In this document: piece by piece, positions 45,971 through 54,163 of the stretch
Numbering within the stretch: position 1 is the stretch's first letter
Layout of the letters: every line of letters starts with the position of its first letter
Origin: Amylibacter marinus
GTDB lineage: Bacteria; Pseudomonadota; Alphaproteobacteria; Rhodobacterales; Rhodobacteraceae
DNA: 64,000 nucleotides
Assembly (NCBI RefSeq): GCF_030160015.1
Contig: NZ_BSNN01000002.1
Span: 992,001 to 1,056,000, forward strand
Reading direction: 5' to 3'
Translations under genes and position numbers: made by a program
The notes under the pieces: model-generated
Database searches by the model: none
The model's input: only the letters and a program-made list of their open reading frames with translations
Told to the model about the DNA's origin: nothing

Positions 45971-47092
45971 GTGACCGAACAAAACGAACAGCAATTTCCC
46001 TGCGATTCCTGTGGATCGGCCCAGCGATATGCGCCTGGAACCTTTGGCTTGGTCTGTGACCATTGTGGGGATAACCAGGAAATAGTCCCTAATCATTCAT
46101 GGCGTGGGCAGGCGATGCGTGAACTAGACCTTCGCGCAACCCTGCGCGATGGGCTGGGCGAATATCAAACGACAGAAGTGCAGACCTATGGCTGTAAAAA
46201 CTGCGGTGCTTCGGTGGAATTTGATCCCCATACTCATGCTGCGGAATGTCCATTTTGCGCCACCCCAGTGGTCGGTGAAACCGCCCCCCAAAGCCAGATA
46301 AAACCCCAAGGTTTACTGCCCTTTGGTATCAGTGAAGAGGTCGCGCACAAGAGCATGAATAATTGGTTGGGGGGCCTATGGTTCGCTCCAAATGGCTTAA
46401 ACGAGTATGCTCGCAAGGGCCGTAGGTTAGATGGGATTTATGTGCCCTATTGGACTTATGACGCGGATACCGCAACTGGCTATACTGGCCAGCGTGGCAC
46501 GGTCTATTATGTAACCGAATCCTACACAAGGCGCGTTGATGGCCGTATCACCACGGGCACGCGTCGCGTGCAAAAGATCCGCTGGGATACCGTACGCGGG
46601 CGCGTTACGCGCTTTTTCGATGATGTGTTGGTCTTGGCATCGAAGAGCCTGCCCAAGAAATTCACCGATGGATTGGAACCATGGGATTTAGGCGCATTAG
46701 AGCCGTATCAGCCCGAATACCTCGCTGGTTTTCGCGCCGAGAGCTATACTGTTAGCCTAGAGGATGGTTACCGCGAGGCGCAGGTGATTATGGATCGGAC
46801 GGTCACCAGAGATATAAAATTCGACATTGGGGGCGACCGTCAGAAAATCTTGTCTGCAAACACCGAATATAAATCCACAAGCTTTAAACATGTTTTACTG
46901 CCGGTTTGGATGGCGGCCTATAAATACCGCGGCAAGAGCTATCGTTTTGTGATCAATGGGCGCACGGGGCGCATTCAGGGCCAGCGCCCCTACTCTATTT
47001 GGAAGATCACCTTTGCGGTTTTGGTGTTTTCCATAGTGGCTGTAGGGTCTGGGTATCTAATTGCGCTGGCACAAAACAGCGGCCATATATAA
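45971..47092 (+). CDS. Double zinc-ribbon protein with C-terminal membrane anchor
   Basis: 373 residues from a GTG start. Two zinc ribbons: CDSCGSAQ...CDHCG (about 11-32) and CKNCGASVEF...CPFC (about 75-96). A large beta-rich region follows (about 145-330; GIYVPYWTYDADTATGYTGQRG, YKSTSFKHVLLPVWMAAYKYRG), then one membrane helix (about 345-365). It resembles proteins often annotated as TFIIB-type zinc-ribbon or PriA-like, found beside SPFH genes. No helicase motifs are present, so a DNA-replication role is doubtful. Likely a membrane-surface protein with zinc ribbons in the cytosol. Confidence 0.75.
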   Translation: MTEQNEQQFPCDSCGSAQRYAPGTFGLVCDHCGDNQEIVPNHSWRGQAMRELDLRATLRDGLGEYQTTEVQTYGCKNCGASVEFDPHTHAAECPFCATPVVGETAPQSQIKPQGLLPFGISEEVAHKSMNNWLGGLWFAPNGLNEYARKGRRLDGIYVPYWTYDADTATGYTGQRGTVYYVTESYTRRVDGRITTGTRRVQKIRWDTVRGRVTRFFDDVLVLASKSLPKKFTDGLEPWDLGALEPYQPEYLAGFRAESYTVSLEDGYREAQVIMDRTVTRDIKFDIGGDRQKILSANTEYKSTSFKHVLLPVWMAAYKYRGKSYRFVINGRTGRIQGQRPYSIWKITFAVLVFSIVAVGSGYLIALAQNSGHI

Positions 47093-47114
47093 ATCTTAAC
47101 CAACTAGGTATTCG

Positions 47115-47849
47115 ATGTTTCCATTTCGCGATCATAATCCATCCCGTCGGCCCGCCTATGTGACATGGGCCTTAATGGCTGTAAATATTTTGGTGTTTCT
47201 AACCTATGTGCCAATTTTAGATCAACCACGCGAATTGGGAGCCTTTTTCGCAACATGGGCCTTGGTTCCCGCCGAATTCAGCGCAGGTATCGATTACCAT
47301 ACTGTGCTTACCTCTATGTTTCTGCACGGCGGCCTGATGCATATCGCGGGCAATATGCTGTTCCTGTGGATATTTGGCGACAATGTCGAAGATGCCATGG
47401 GGCATATCACATTTTTAATTTTCTATCTGCTAGCGGGTTTTGGGGCTGCGATGGCGCAGGTGCTGGTGGGGCCGCATTCGCCGGTTCCCATGGTTGGGGC
47501 GTCTGGGGCTATTGCAGGCGTCATGGGGGCCTATCTGTTGCTATACCCACGCGCCAAGGTGGATGTGCTGATCATCTTTGTTGTGTTTTTCAAGGTCTTT
47601 ACCTTACCGGCCTATGTGGTGTTGGCGGTTTGGATGGGCATGCAGTTTTTTGGCGAATTGTCTGGCGGGGCGGGCATTGCCTATTGGGCGCACATCGGGG
47701 GCTTTATGGCCGGTGGGGTGCTGGCCATACCGGTGTTCTTACGTCTGGGGGGCGCACGGTTTTGGAAGGATGCGGATTACCACCCGCCCCACAAGCCCAC
47801 ATTTGAAAGCCGCACAACCAATATTCCCATAATCAAGCGCCGCCGCTAA
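47115..47849 (+). CDS. Rhomboid-family intramembrane serine protease
   Basis: 244 residues, six or seven membrane helices. Catalytic dyad Ser130 in GASGAIAGVMGAYL and His193 in AHIGGFMAGG; the structural HGGLMHIAGNMLFLWIFGDNVED lies in helix 2. Cleaves membrane-bound substrates near their transmembrane helices. Last gene of the 41.2-47.8 kb cluster, 22 nt after the zinc-ribbon gene; candidate substrates are the neighbouring single-pass proteins. The stop interlocks with the convergent cysteine hydrolase stop. Confidence 0.93.
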   Translation: MFPFRDHNPSRRPAYVTWALMAVNILVFLTYVPILDQPRELGAFFATWALVPAEFSAGIDYHTVLTSMFLHGGLMHIAGNMLFLWIFGDNVEDAMGHITFLIFYLLAGFGAAMAQVLVGPHSPVPMVGASGAIAGVMGAYLLLYPRAKVDVLIIFVVFFKVFTLPAYVVLAVWMGMQFFGELSGGAGIAYWAHIGGFMAGGVLAIPVFLRLGGARFWKDADYHPPHKPTFESRTTNIPIIKRRR

Positions 47850-48403
47850 GGAATTATTGCCAGAACTTGAGTACAGGTCTGTACCTTTGCGAATTCACCA
47901 TCAAGGTTGGCCAAGGACATGGAATGTACCGCCTCTGCGCTGTGGCTGATACCATCGGGGCCTATAATGCCAAAGGCCCAGACCGCATCCGAGACGTAAT
48001 AGGCATCATAGCCCATATTACCTGCCATGCGCGTGGTGGTTTCCACACAATGATTGGCCGTCGCCCCGCAAATTACCAGCGCAGGATCACCCAACGTCGC
48101 CAACTCATCCGCAAGATTGGTATCCACAAAGGCGGAATTCTGTTCTTTAACGATCACTGTTTCGCCTACCTTTGGCGTGGCAAATTCCTGAACCGCTACC
48201 CCAGAAGCACTGGGATGAAACGGCGAGTTTTCGTGCAATGAATGGTGGTGAACATGAATAATCGGCAGCTCGCGCATACGAAAATGCGCCAACAGATGGG
48301 CGATATTCACCTCTGCCTCGGGGCAGGAACGCCCATCTCCGGCCTCGGCCCGATCCGCAAAACCCTGCTGTACGTCAATAACGATTAGCGCGAAATCAGC
48401 CAT
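47846..48403 (-). CDS. Isochorismatase-like cysteine hydrolase
   Basis: 185 residues. Isochorismatase-fold catalytic set D10 ([10 protein letters not shown]), K86 ([10 protein letters not shown]) and C119 ([17 protein letters not shown]), with the cis-peptide before Ala-Thr. The family includes nicotinamidase, ureidoacrylate and N-carbamoyl hydrolases. It begins inside the argF 3' end (8-nt overlap), so it is co-translated with arginine synthesis genes. A carbamoyl-type substrate would suit that context but is a guess. Confidence 0.88.
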   Translation of the reverse strand: MADFALIVIDVQQGFADRAEAGDGRSCPEAEVNIAHLLAHFRMRELPIIHVHHHSLHENSPFHPSASGVAVQEFATPKVGETVIVKEQNSAFVDTNLADELATLGDPALVICGATANHCVETTTRMAGNMGYDAYYVSDAVWAFGIIGPDGISHSAEAVHSMSLANLDGEFAKVQTCTQVLAIIP

Positions 48404-49322
48404 TCAAGCACCATTTCATCACGGCCTTTTGCGCATGCAGCCGGTTTTCAGCCTCGTCAAAGACAACCGATTGCGGGCCATCCATCACCTCGGATGTTAC
48501 CTCTTCTTCGCGGTGCGCGGGCAGGCAATGCATGAACAGCGCCTGCTCGCCCGCTGCCTTCATCAGCTGTGCGTTCACCTGATATGGGCGCAACTGATTG
48601 TGACGTGCGGCGCGTGCGCTGGTGGCATCATGCATCGACATCCACGTATCTGCCACGATCAGATCGGCGCCCTCTACAGCCCGCGTGGCATCTGGCTCTA
48701 TTTCGACCTTGGATCCCATATCGCGGGCGTATTTGATAAACTCTGCCTCTGGGCGCAGGGTCTCTGGCCCAGAGAAGGTCATATCAAATCCAAATTGCCC
48801 CGCCGCATGCAGAAACGAGGCGCAGACATTGTTGCCATCGCCCATCCAAACCACCTTTTTGCCTTTGATCGAGCCCTTCTTTTCCTCGAAGGTCAGCAAA
48901 TCGGCCATGATCTGGCAGGGGTGGGTGCGATCGGTTAGGCCGTTGATCACCGGCACATCCGCATATTCTGCCATTTCCAGCAGGGTGCTTTCATCAAATG
49001 TGCGGATCATAATCATATCCACATAGCGTGACAGTACGCGCGCAGTATCGGCAATGCTCTCGCCGTGGCCTAACTGCATATCATTGCCAGATAGCACCAT
49101 GCTCTGGCCACCCATCTGGCGCACGCCCATATCAAAAGAGACCCGGGTTCGCGTGGATGGTTTTTCAAAAATCAGCGCAACCATGTGCCCATCAAGGGGG
49201 CGCTCTGCATCCAGCGTGCCCTTGGGCAGGCCTGCGCGGGCGGCCTTGGTTTTATGGGCCTGTTTTAGCATGGCCCGAAGATCATCTGCAGGTGTTTTGT
49301 GAATATCTAGAAAATGGTTCAT
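48396..49322 (-). CDS. argF: Ornithine carbamoyltransferase
   Basis: 308 residues from ATG 49322. Converts ornithine and carbamoyl phosphate to citrulline. Carbamoyl-phosphate loop [40 protein letters not shown], and the catalytic [13 protein letters not shown]. The open frame to 49361 is not used: ATG 49322 overlaps the argD stop as ATGA and fits [11 protein letters not shown], the family start. Confidence 0.97.
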   Translation of the reverse strand: MNHFLDIHKTPADDLRAMLKQAHKTKAARAGLPKGTLDAERPLDGHMVALIFEKPSTRTRVSFDMGVRQMGGQSMVLSGNDMQLGHGESIADTARVLSRYVDMIMIRTFDESTLLEMAEYADVPVINGLTDRTHPCQIMADLLTFEEKKGSIKGKKVVWMGDGNNVCASFLHAAGQFGFDMTFSGPETLRPEAEFIKYARDMGSKVEIEPDATRAVEGADLIVADTWMSMHDATSARAARHNQLRPYQVNAQLMKAAGEQALFMHCLPAHREEEVTSEVMDGPQSVVFDEAENRLHAQKAVMKWCLNG

Positions 49323-50497
49323 AACTTTGCCTCGATCAATTGGGCGGTTTTTTCCAGACACGCCAGCGCCTGTTTGATTTCATCGGAGGTAATATTCAAC
49401 GCAGGCAACAGGCGGATCACATTCCCCCCCCCCGGCACGGTAAGCAACGAGGCCTCGTAGCCCGCATTCACCACATCCATATTGGGCACGACGCATTCGA
49501 CACCCAGCATCAAGCCAACACCGCGCACAGATTTAAAGACATCCGGATGGCTGGCCACCAGCCCCTCTAGCCCTTGGCGCATTTCGCCGGCGCGCGCGGT
49601 GACCTCTTGTAGGAACGCAGGCGTATTAACCACATCCAGAACAGCCGATCCCACGGCTGTGGCCAGCGGATTGCCGCCATATGTAGAACCATGGGTACCT
49701 GCCACCATGCCCGATGCGGCGCGCTCTGTGGCCAAACAGGCCCCCAAGGGGAACCCGCCACCGATCCCTTTGGCTACGGCCATGATATCTGGTGTGATCC
49801 CTGCCCATTCATGGGCAAATAATTTACCGCTGCGCCCCATGCCACACTGGATTTCATCCAATATCAGTAGAATACCCTGCGCATCGCACAATTCACGCAG
49901 ACCTCGCAGGAAGGCATCCTCGGCGGGCACAATGCCGCCCTCGCCCTGCACGGGTTCTACGATAATCGCCGCGGTGGTTTCATCCACCGCCGCCTCTACT
50001 GCATCTAAATCAGCGAAATCAACATGGGTGAACCCCGGCAATAGCGGCCCAAATCCCGCGGTCAGCTTTTCTGCACCAGCGGCAGAAATCATCCCCAGTG
50101 AGCGCCCATGAAATGCCCCGTTGAAGGCGATCATATTCACGCGCTCTGGCGCGCCGTTTTCATGATGAAACTTGCGCGCCATTTTCACAGCGCATTCCAT
50201 GCTCTCGGTGCCAGAATTGGTAAAAAATACCGTATCCGCAAAGGTGGCATCCACCAAGCGATCCGCCAGCGCGGTTTGGTTGGGCACATTGTAGAGGTTC
50301 GAGGTATGCCACAGGGTATCCGCCTGAGATTTCAACGCATCTGCCAGAACTGGATTGGCATGGCCCAGAATATTCACGGCAATCCCTGCCCCCATATCCA
50401 AATAACGTCGGTTGTCGCTATCCATCAGCCAGCTGCCTTCGCCTTTGACGAAGGATAGCGGTGCACGGGCATAGGTCGGCAACACAGAAGAAATCAC
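49319..50497 (-). CDS. argD: Acetylornithine aminotransferase
   Basis: 392 residues. PLP class III aminotransferase of arginine (and possibly lysine) synthesis. [55 protein letters not shown] and the PLP lysine in [15 protein letters not shown] (about residue 242). First gene of argD-argF-cysteine hydrolase on the minus strand, divergent from the DMT transporter. Confidence 0.96.
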   Translation of the reverse strand: MISSVLPTYARAPLSFVKGEGSWLMDSDNRRYLDMGAGIAVNILGHANPVLADALKSQADTLWHTSNLYNVPNQTALADRLVDATFADTVFFTNSGTESMECAVKMARKFHHENGAPERVNMIAFNGAFHGRSLGMISAAGAEKLTAGFGPLLPGFTHVDFADLDAVEAAVDETTAAIIVEPVQGEGGIVPAEDAFLRGLRELCDAQGILLILDEIQCGMGRSGKLFAHEWAGITPDIMAVAKGIGGGFPLGACLATERAASGMVAGTHGSTYGGNPLATAVGSAVLDVVNTPAFLQEVTARAGEMRQGLEGLVASHPDVFKSVRGVGLMLGVECVVPNMDVVNAGYEASLLTVPGGGNVIRLLPALNITSDEIKQALACLEKTAQLIEAKL

Positions 50498-50613
50498 GGG
50501 AATACTCCATTTATTAAATTAGAAGCGCAGTCTTTGACCCATCTTTGACGCTAAGTCAATTCTTGCTTGTGTGTGGGCGTATTTGTCGCCAATCTGTGGC
50601 CAAAGGACCCCCG

Positions 50614-51504
50614 ATGAACAAAACCACAGAAACCCTTCTGCCAGCTGGACTGATCTTGCTGGCCTCTGCCTTTGTGGCGGGGACAACGCTCTTGGCCAAA
50701 TCCATTGGCCAAGGACACCTTGGCCCTGCCCTGCCCCCCCTGATGATCAGCTTTGGGCGGTTTCTGTTTGCCTTCTTAATTCTGCTATGTGCGGCCGCCG
50801 TCCTGCGGCCCAAAATCAGCAACCCCAATCTGAAGCTCCATCTGGCGCGCTGTTGCTCTGGCTGGGCGGGGGTCAGCCTGATGTTTGCCGCCGCCGCCAT
50901 GATCCCACTGTCTGATGCCACGGCAATCAGCTTTTTAAACCCTGTGTTTGCCATGCTGTTTGCCATCCCGTTCTTGGGTGAACGGGTCGGTAAATTCCGC
51001 TGGCTGGCGGCAACAATCACCATTTTTGGGGCAATCGTTCTATTGCGCCCCAGTTCCGCCAGCCTGCAGGTGGGAGGCCTTGTGGCATTGGGGGCAGCAT
51101 TTATTCTGGGGATAGAGTTGATTATTATCAAAACCCTTACCCGCGCCGAGCGGCCCCTGCAGATTTTAATCCTAAACAATGGTATCAGCCTATGTATATC
51201 GGGATGTGTGGCCATGCTGATCTGGCAAGCGCCAACCACCCCGCAATGGTTGGGTTTGGCGGGTATCGGCGCGTTGATGCTTTGCGCACAGGTATGCTAT
51301 GTGAATGCCATGCGCATGGGCGAGGTCAGCTTTGTAGCGCCCTTTGCCTATTCCACCCTGATATTCGCCGCCCTCTATGACTATCTGTTTTTCAATCAAA
51401 TCCCCGACCGCATCAGCCTAATTGGCGCCGCGATAATACTATCGGGGGCATTGCTACTAGCCGAGCGCGAAGCACGTGCAGCCAAGCGCGCAAAGTTGAT
51501 GTAA
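50614..51504 (+). CDS. EamA/DMT-superfamily transporter
   Basis: 296 residues from ATG 50614 (AAAGGA upstream). Ten hydrophobic helices in two EamA repeats (about 10-140 and 155-285). Likely exporter of amino acids or other metabolites. The frame is open to a TTG at 50545, unlikely as a start. Substrate not predictable. The last residues are basic and cytoplasmic. Confidence 0.87.
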   Translation: MNKTTETLLPAGLILLASAFVAGTTLLAKSIGQGHLGPALPPLMISFGRFLFAFLILLCAAAVLRPKISNPNLKLHLARCCSGWAGVSLMFAAAAMIPLSDATAISFLNPVFAMLFAIPFLGERVGKFRWLAATITIFGAIVLLRPSSASLQVGGLVALGAAFILGIELIIIKTLTRAERPLQILILNNGISLCISGCVAMLIWQAPTTPQWLGLAGIGALMLCAQVCYVNAMRMGEVSFVAPFAYSTLIFAALYDYLFFNQIPDRISLIGAAIILSGALLLAEREARAAKRAKLM

Positions 51505-51560
51505 AAAATCACACCACACTCAAAAACCGCTGGTCACATATACACGGATAGTTTATTAAG

Positions 51561-51573
51561 TTGGCCTAGCCAA
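51561..51573. promoter_or_regulatory. 13-bp palindrome before gcrA
   Basis: TTGGC-CTA-GCCAA lies 27 nt before the gcrA ATG, near the expected start of the message. Could be an operator or a small RNA hairpin; nothing more can be said. Confidence 0.25.
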
Positions 51574-51599
51574 AGAACTGGCAATAATCGGAGAAATAC

Positions 51600-52160
51600 A
51601 TGGCCTGGACAGATGATCGCGTAGAAGTCTTGAAAAAGATGTGGGGCGAGGGCAAATCAGCCAGTCAAATCGCCAAGGAATTGGGCGGGGTTACCCGCAA
51701 CGCTGTCATCGGCAAGGTTCACCGCCTTGGCCTGTCTAACCGCGCGACAACAACCACCGCAAAACCTGCCCCGAAAAAGGAACCCGCCAAGGCCAAGCCC
51801 AAATCGGCGCCCCAAGATACCGCACCAAAGGCCAGCGAGACCCGCGTGACCATGCCAAAAGCCACCAATATCCCTCCGCGCAAACCAATCATAAAGGCTG
51901 GTCAACCCCTACCGCCACAGCCCTCAGCCAATGAGGTAAGCAAGGAGGCGCTGGCCAAGGTTGCAAAGGTCGAGAAAAAAGCCAAGAAGCTGCGCCTGAT
52001 GGAACTAACCGAGAAGACCTGCAAGTGGCCCGTGGGGGATCCCGCAACCGAAGATTTCTGGTTCTGTGGCCTGTCTGTGGAAACCGGTAAACCCTATTGC
52101 GAGGCCCATAACGCCGTGGCCTTTCAGCCGATGTCGGCGCGCCGCGACCGCCGTAGATAA
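51600..52160 (+). CDS. gcrA: GcrA-family cell-cycle regulator
   Basis: 186 residues. N-terminal GcrA DNA-binding helix-turn-helix WTDDRVEVLKKMWGEGKSASQIAKELGGVTRNAVIGKVHRLGL (residues 3-46), a Lys/Ala/Pro linker with about 20 lysines (48-140), and the C-terminal RNA polymerase sigma-binding segment LTEKTCKWPVGDPATEDFWFCG. In Caulobacter GcrA activates promoters carrying methylated GANTC through sigma-70. CGGAG precedes the ATG. The target link to ftsZ in this window is discussed in the findings. Confidence 0.95.
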   Translation: MAWTDDRVEVLKKMWGEGKSASQIAKELGGVTRNAVIGKVHRLGLSNRATTTTAKPAPKKEPAKAKPKSAPQDTAPKASETRVTMPKATNIPPRKPIIKAGQPLPPQPSANEVSKEALAKVAKVEKKAKKLRLMELTEKTCKWPVGDPATEDFWFCGLSVETGKPYCEAHNAVAFQPMSARRDRRR

Positions 52161-52164
52161 AAGT

Positions 52165-52192
52165 GGCCGCGCGGCATGTCCCCGCGCGGGCC
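52165..52192 (+). terminator. GC-rich hairpin after gcrA
   Basis: GGCCGCGCGG (52165-52174) pairs with CCGCGCGGGCC (52182-52192), one bulged G, 7-nt loop, followed by AACATTTT. Terminator-like but with a weak U-run; lies 5 nt after the gcrA stop. Confidence 0.5.
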
Positions 52193-52258
52193 AACATTTT
52201 AATGTGAATAGACAAATGACCTTAATATCGCCAAGTTTATGTTTTATAATTAGTTTTT

Positions 52259-52271
52259 GATAGAGACTATC
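52259..52271. promoter_or_regulatory. 13-bp palindrome before DUF1178
   Basis: GATAG-AGA-CTATC lies about 100 nt before the DUF1178 ATG in an AT-rich stretch. A second small dyad, TATCGC/GCGATA at 52291-52306, follows. Position fits an operator or leader hairpin; regulator unknown. Confidence 0.25.
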
Positions 52272-52369
52272 AGATGCCTTCATGCCTCGTTATCGCCTTT
52301 GCGATACCATGGCCGCCACACAAAACCCGATCCACCCCGTGGCACGAATTAGGCACAAGAAGGGAAAAT

Positions 52370-52789
52370 ATGATAAAGTATACCCTGAAATGTGAAAACG
52401 GGCACCAATTCGACAGCTGGTTTGATGGCTTGTCTGCCTATGAGCGCCTAGAGCGTGCAAAACTGTTGGGTTGCACCGTCTGCGGTAGCACTGGTGTTAC
52501 GCGTGCCATCATGGCGCCTCAGGTATCCCCCGCTCGATCCAAGGCCGAAGCCCCCCTTACCGCCCCTGCCTCGCCCGAGGAAGAGATGATTTCAAAGATG
52601 CGTAAAACCGTTGAGGAAAACTCCGAGAACGTGGGCAGTAAATTCGCCGCCGAGGCACGCAAGATCCACGAAGGCACCGCCCCTGAACGGGCCATTCATG
52701 GCGAGGCCAAACTGGACGACGCCAAGAAGCTGATCAAGGACGGCATTCCCGTCCTGCCATTGCCATGGGCCAATAAGAAAACCAACTAG
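52370..52789 (+). CDS. DUF1178-family zinc-ribbon-like protein
   Basis: 139 residues from ATG 52370 (AGAAGGGA upstream; the open frame to 52274 has no family match). N-terminus MIKYTLKCENGHQFDSWFDG with two Cys pairs (C8...; GCTVCGS about 36-42), a rubredoxin-like zinc ribbon, then a variable middle and a conserved ENSENVGSKFAAEARKIHEG and ERAIHGEA segment. Widespread in alphaproteobacteria, function unknown. Confidence 0.9.
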   Translation: MIKYTLKCENGHQFDSWFDGLSAYERLERAKLLGCTVCGSTGVTRAIMAPQVSPARSKAEAPLTAPASPEEEMISKMRKTVEENSENVGSKFAAEARKIHEGTAPERAIHGEAKLDDAKKLIKDGIPVLPLPWANKKTN

Positions 52790-52913
52790 TGCCTGCGGCG
52801 CACCAATGCTCGGCCTCTGTGGCTCTTACCCATTTCCTACGCGCAGATGGCCTTGCTCTTTGCCCATAGTTTCTGTAACCCCAAGCTGGTAAGAAAACAG
52901 GAATTTTAGGCGT

Positions 52914-54155
52914 ATGTCTCGGATAGTAATGAAATTTGGCGGCACATCAGTTGCTGATCTGGATAAGATCGCCAATGCCGCAAACAAAGTTGCCCAAGAA
53001 GTAGAAAATGGAAACCAAGTGGTGGTGATCGTTTCTGCTATGTCTGGCAAAACCAACGAATTGGTCGGCTGGGTGCGTGAGACAAAACCCGATTACGATC
53101 AGGCAGAATATGATGCGGTGGTCTCGTCTGGCGAAAATGTCACCTCTGGGTTGATGGCATTGCGCCTTCAGCAAATGGGCATCAAGGCGCGCTCTTGGCA
53201 GGGCTGGCAGGTGCCAGTGAAATGCACAGGCCATCACGAGGCTGCGCGCATTGATGATATCCCCCCCGAGAACATGAATGCCGCATTTGACGCCGGTTAT
53301 GCGGTGAATGTTGTTGCTGGGTTTCAGGGGGTGATGGATGACAATCGCATCGCCACATTGGGGCGCGGTGGTTCCGATACCACCGCCGTGGCCTTTGCCG
53401 CGGCGCTAAAGGCGGATCGCTGTGATATCTATACCGATGTTGATGGCATCTATACCACCGATCCGCGCATCGTGCCAAACGCGCGCAAGCTGCATAGAAT
53501 TTCCTACGAAGAGATGCTGGAATTGGCATCACAAGGGGCCAAGGTCTTGCAAACCCGTTCGGTAGAGCTGGCCCGCAGTTACCACGTGCCGTTGCGCGTC
53601 TTGTCCAGCTTCGAGGATGACATTTCAGACAAAGTTGGCACCGTTGTGTGCCGGGAAAAGGATATCATGGAAAATATCAAAGCCGTTAAAGGTGTTGCTT
53701 ATTCACGCGATGAGGCCAAGGTAACCTTGGTCTCTGTTGCGGATCGACCAGGTGTTGCCGCCGCAATTTTTGGCCCACTAGCCGATGCAGGTGTAAACGT
53801 GGATATGATCGTTCAGAATATTTCCGAAGAGGGGCGTACCGATATGACGTTCTCTTGCCCTGTTGATCAGGTTCTGCGCGCAGAAAAGGCCCTAAAGGCC
53901 GCCCATGAGGCAGACGACATAAACTACAAAGAAATCATCGTAGATGATATCGTGGCCAAGGTCACCATTGTCGGGAACGGCATGCGCAGCCACGCCGGCG
54001 TTGCATCCAAAATGTTCAAGGTTCTGGCCGATGAAGGGGTGAACATCCGTGTCATCACCACCTCAGAGATCAAAGTTTCTGTTCTGGTGGATAGAAAATA
54101 TATGGAATTGGCTGTTCGTGCGTTGCATGATGCGTTTGAATTGGAAACAGCATAG
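52914..54155 (+). CDS. lysC: Aspartate kinase
   Basis: 413 residues. Phosphorylates aspartate, first step to Lys, Thr, Met and diaminopimelate, hence feeding the MurE substrate. Kinase signature VMKFGGTSVAD at the N-terminus, GRGGSDTTAVAFAAAL and DVDGIYTTDPR; two ACT domains in the C-terminal third (about 270-410, VTLVSVADRPGVAAAIFG and VTIVGNGMRSHAGVASKMF) for feedback by Lys/Thr. Followed by ptsP after 8 nt, a pairing I recall from many alphaproteobacteria. Confidence 0.97.
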   Translation: MSRIVMKFGGTSVADLDKIANAANKVAQEVENGNQVVVIVSAMSGKTNELVGWVRETKPDYDQAEYDAVVSSGENVTSGLMALRLQQMGIKARSWQGWQVPVKCTGHHEAARIDDIPPENMNAAFDAGYAVNVVAGFQGVMDDNRIATLGRGGSDTTAVAFAAALKADRCDIYTDVDGIYTTDPRIVPNARKLHRISYEEMLELASQGAKVLQTRSVELARSYHVPLRVLSSFEDDISDKVGTVVCREKDIMENIKAVKGVAYSRDEAKVTLVSVADRPGVAAAIFGPLADAGVNVDMIVQNISEEGRTDMTFSCPVDQVLRAEKALKAAHEADDINYKEIIVDDIVAKVTIVGNGMRSHAGVASKMFKVLADEGVNIRVITTSEIKVSVLVDRKYMELAVRALHDAFELETA

Positions 54156-54163
54156 AGCCCAAC

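Noticed and set aside
45971-47092. Primosomal helicase PriA for the zinc-ribbon gene
   Set aside because: Only zinc ribbons are shared; Walker and helicase motifs are missing and a membrane helix is present.
52201-52369. N-terminal extension of DUF1178 from 52274
   Set aside because: The extra 32 residues lack family match and cover small dyads; ATG 52370 has a good ribosome-binding site.
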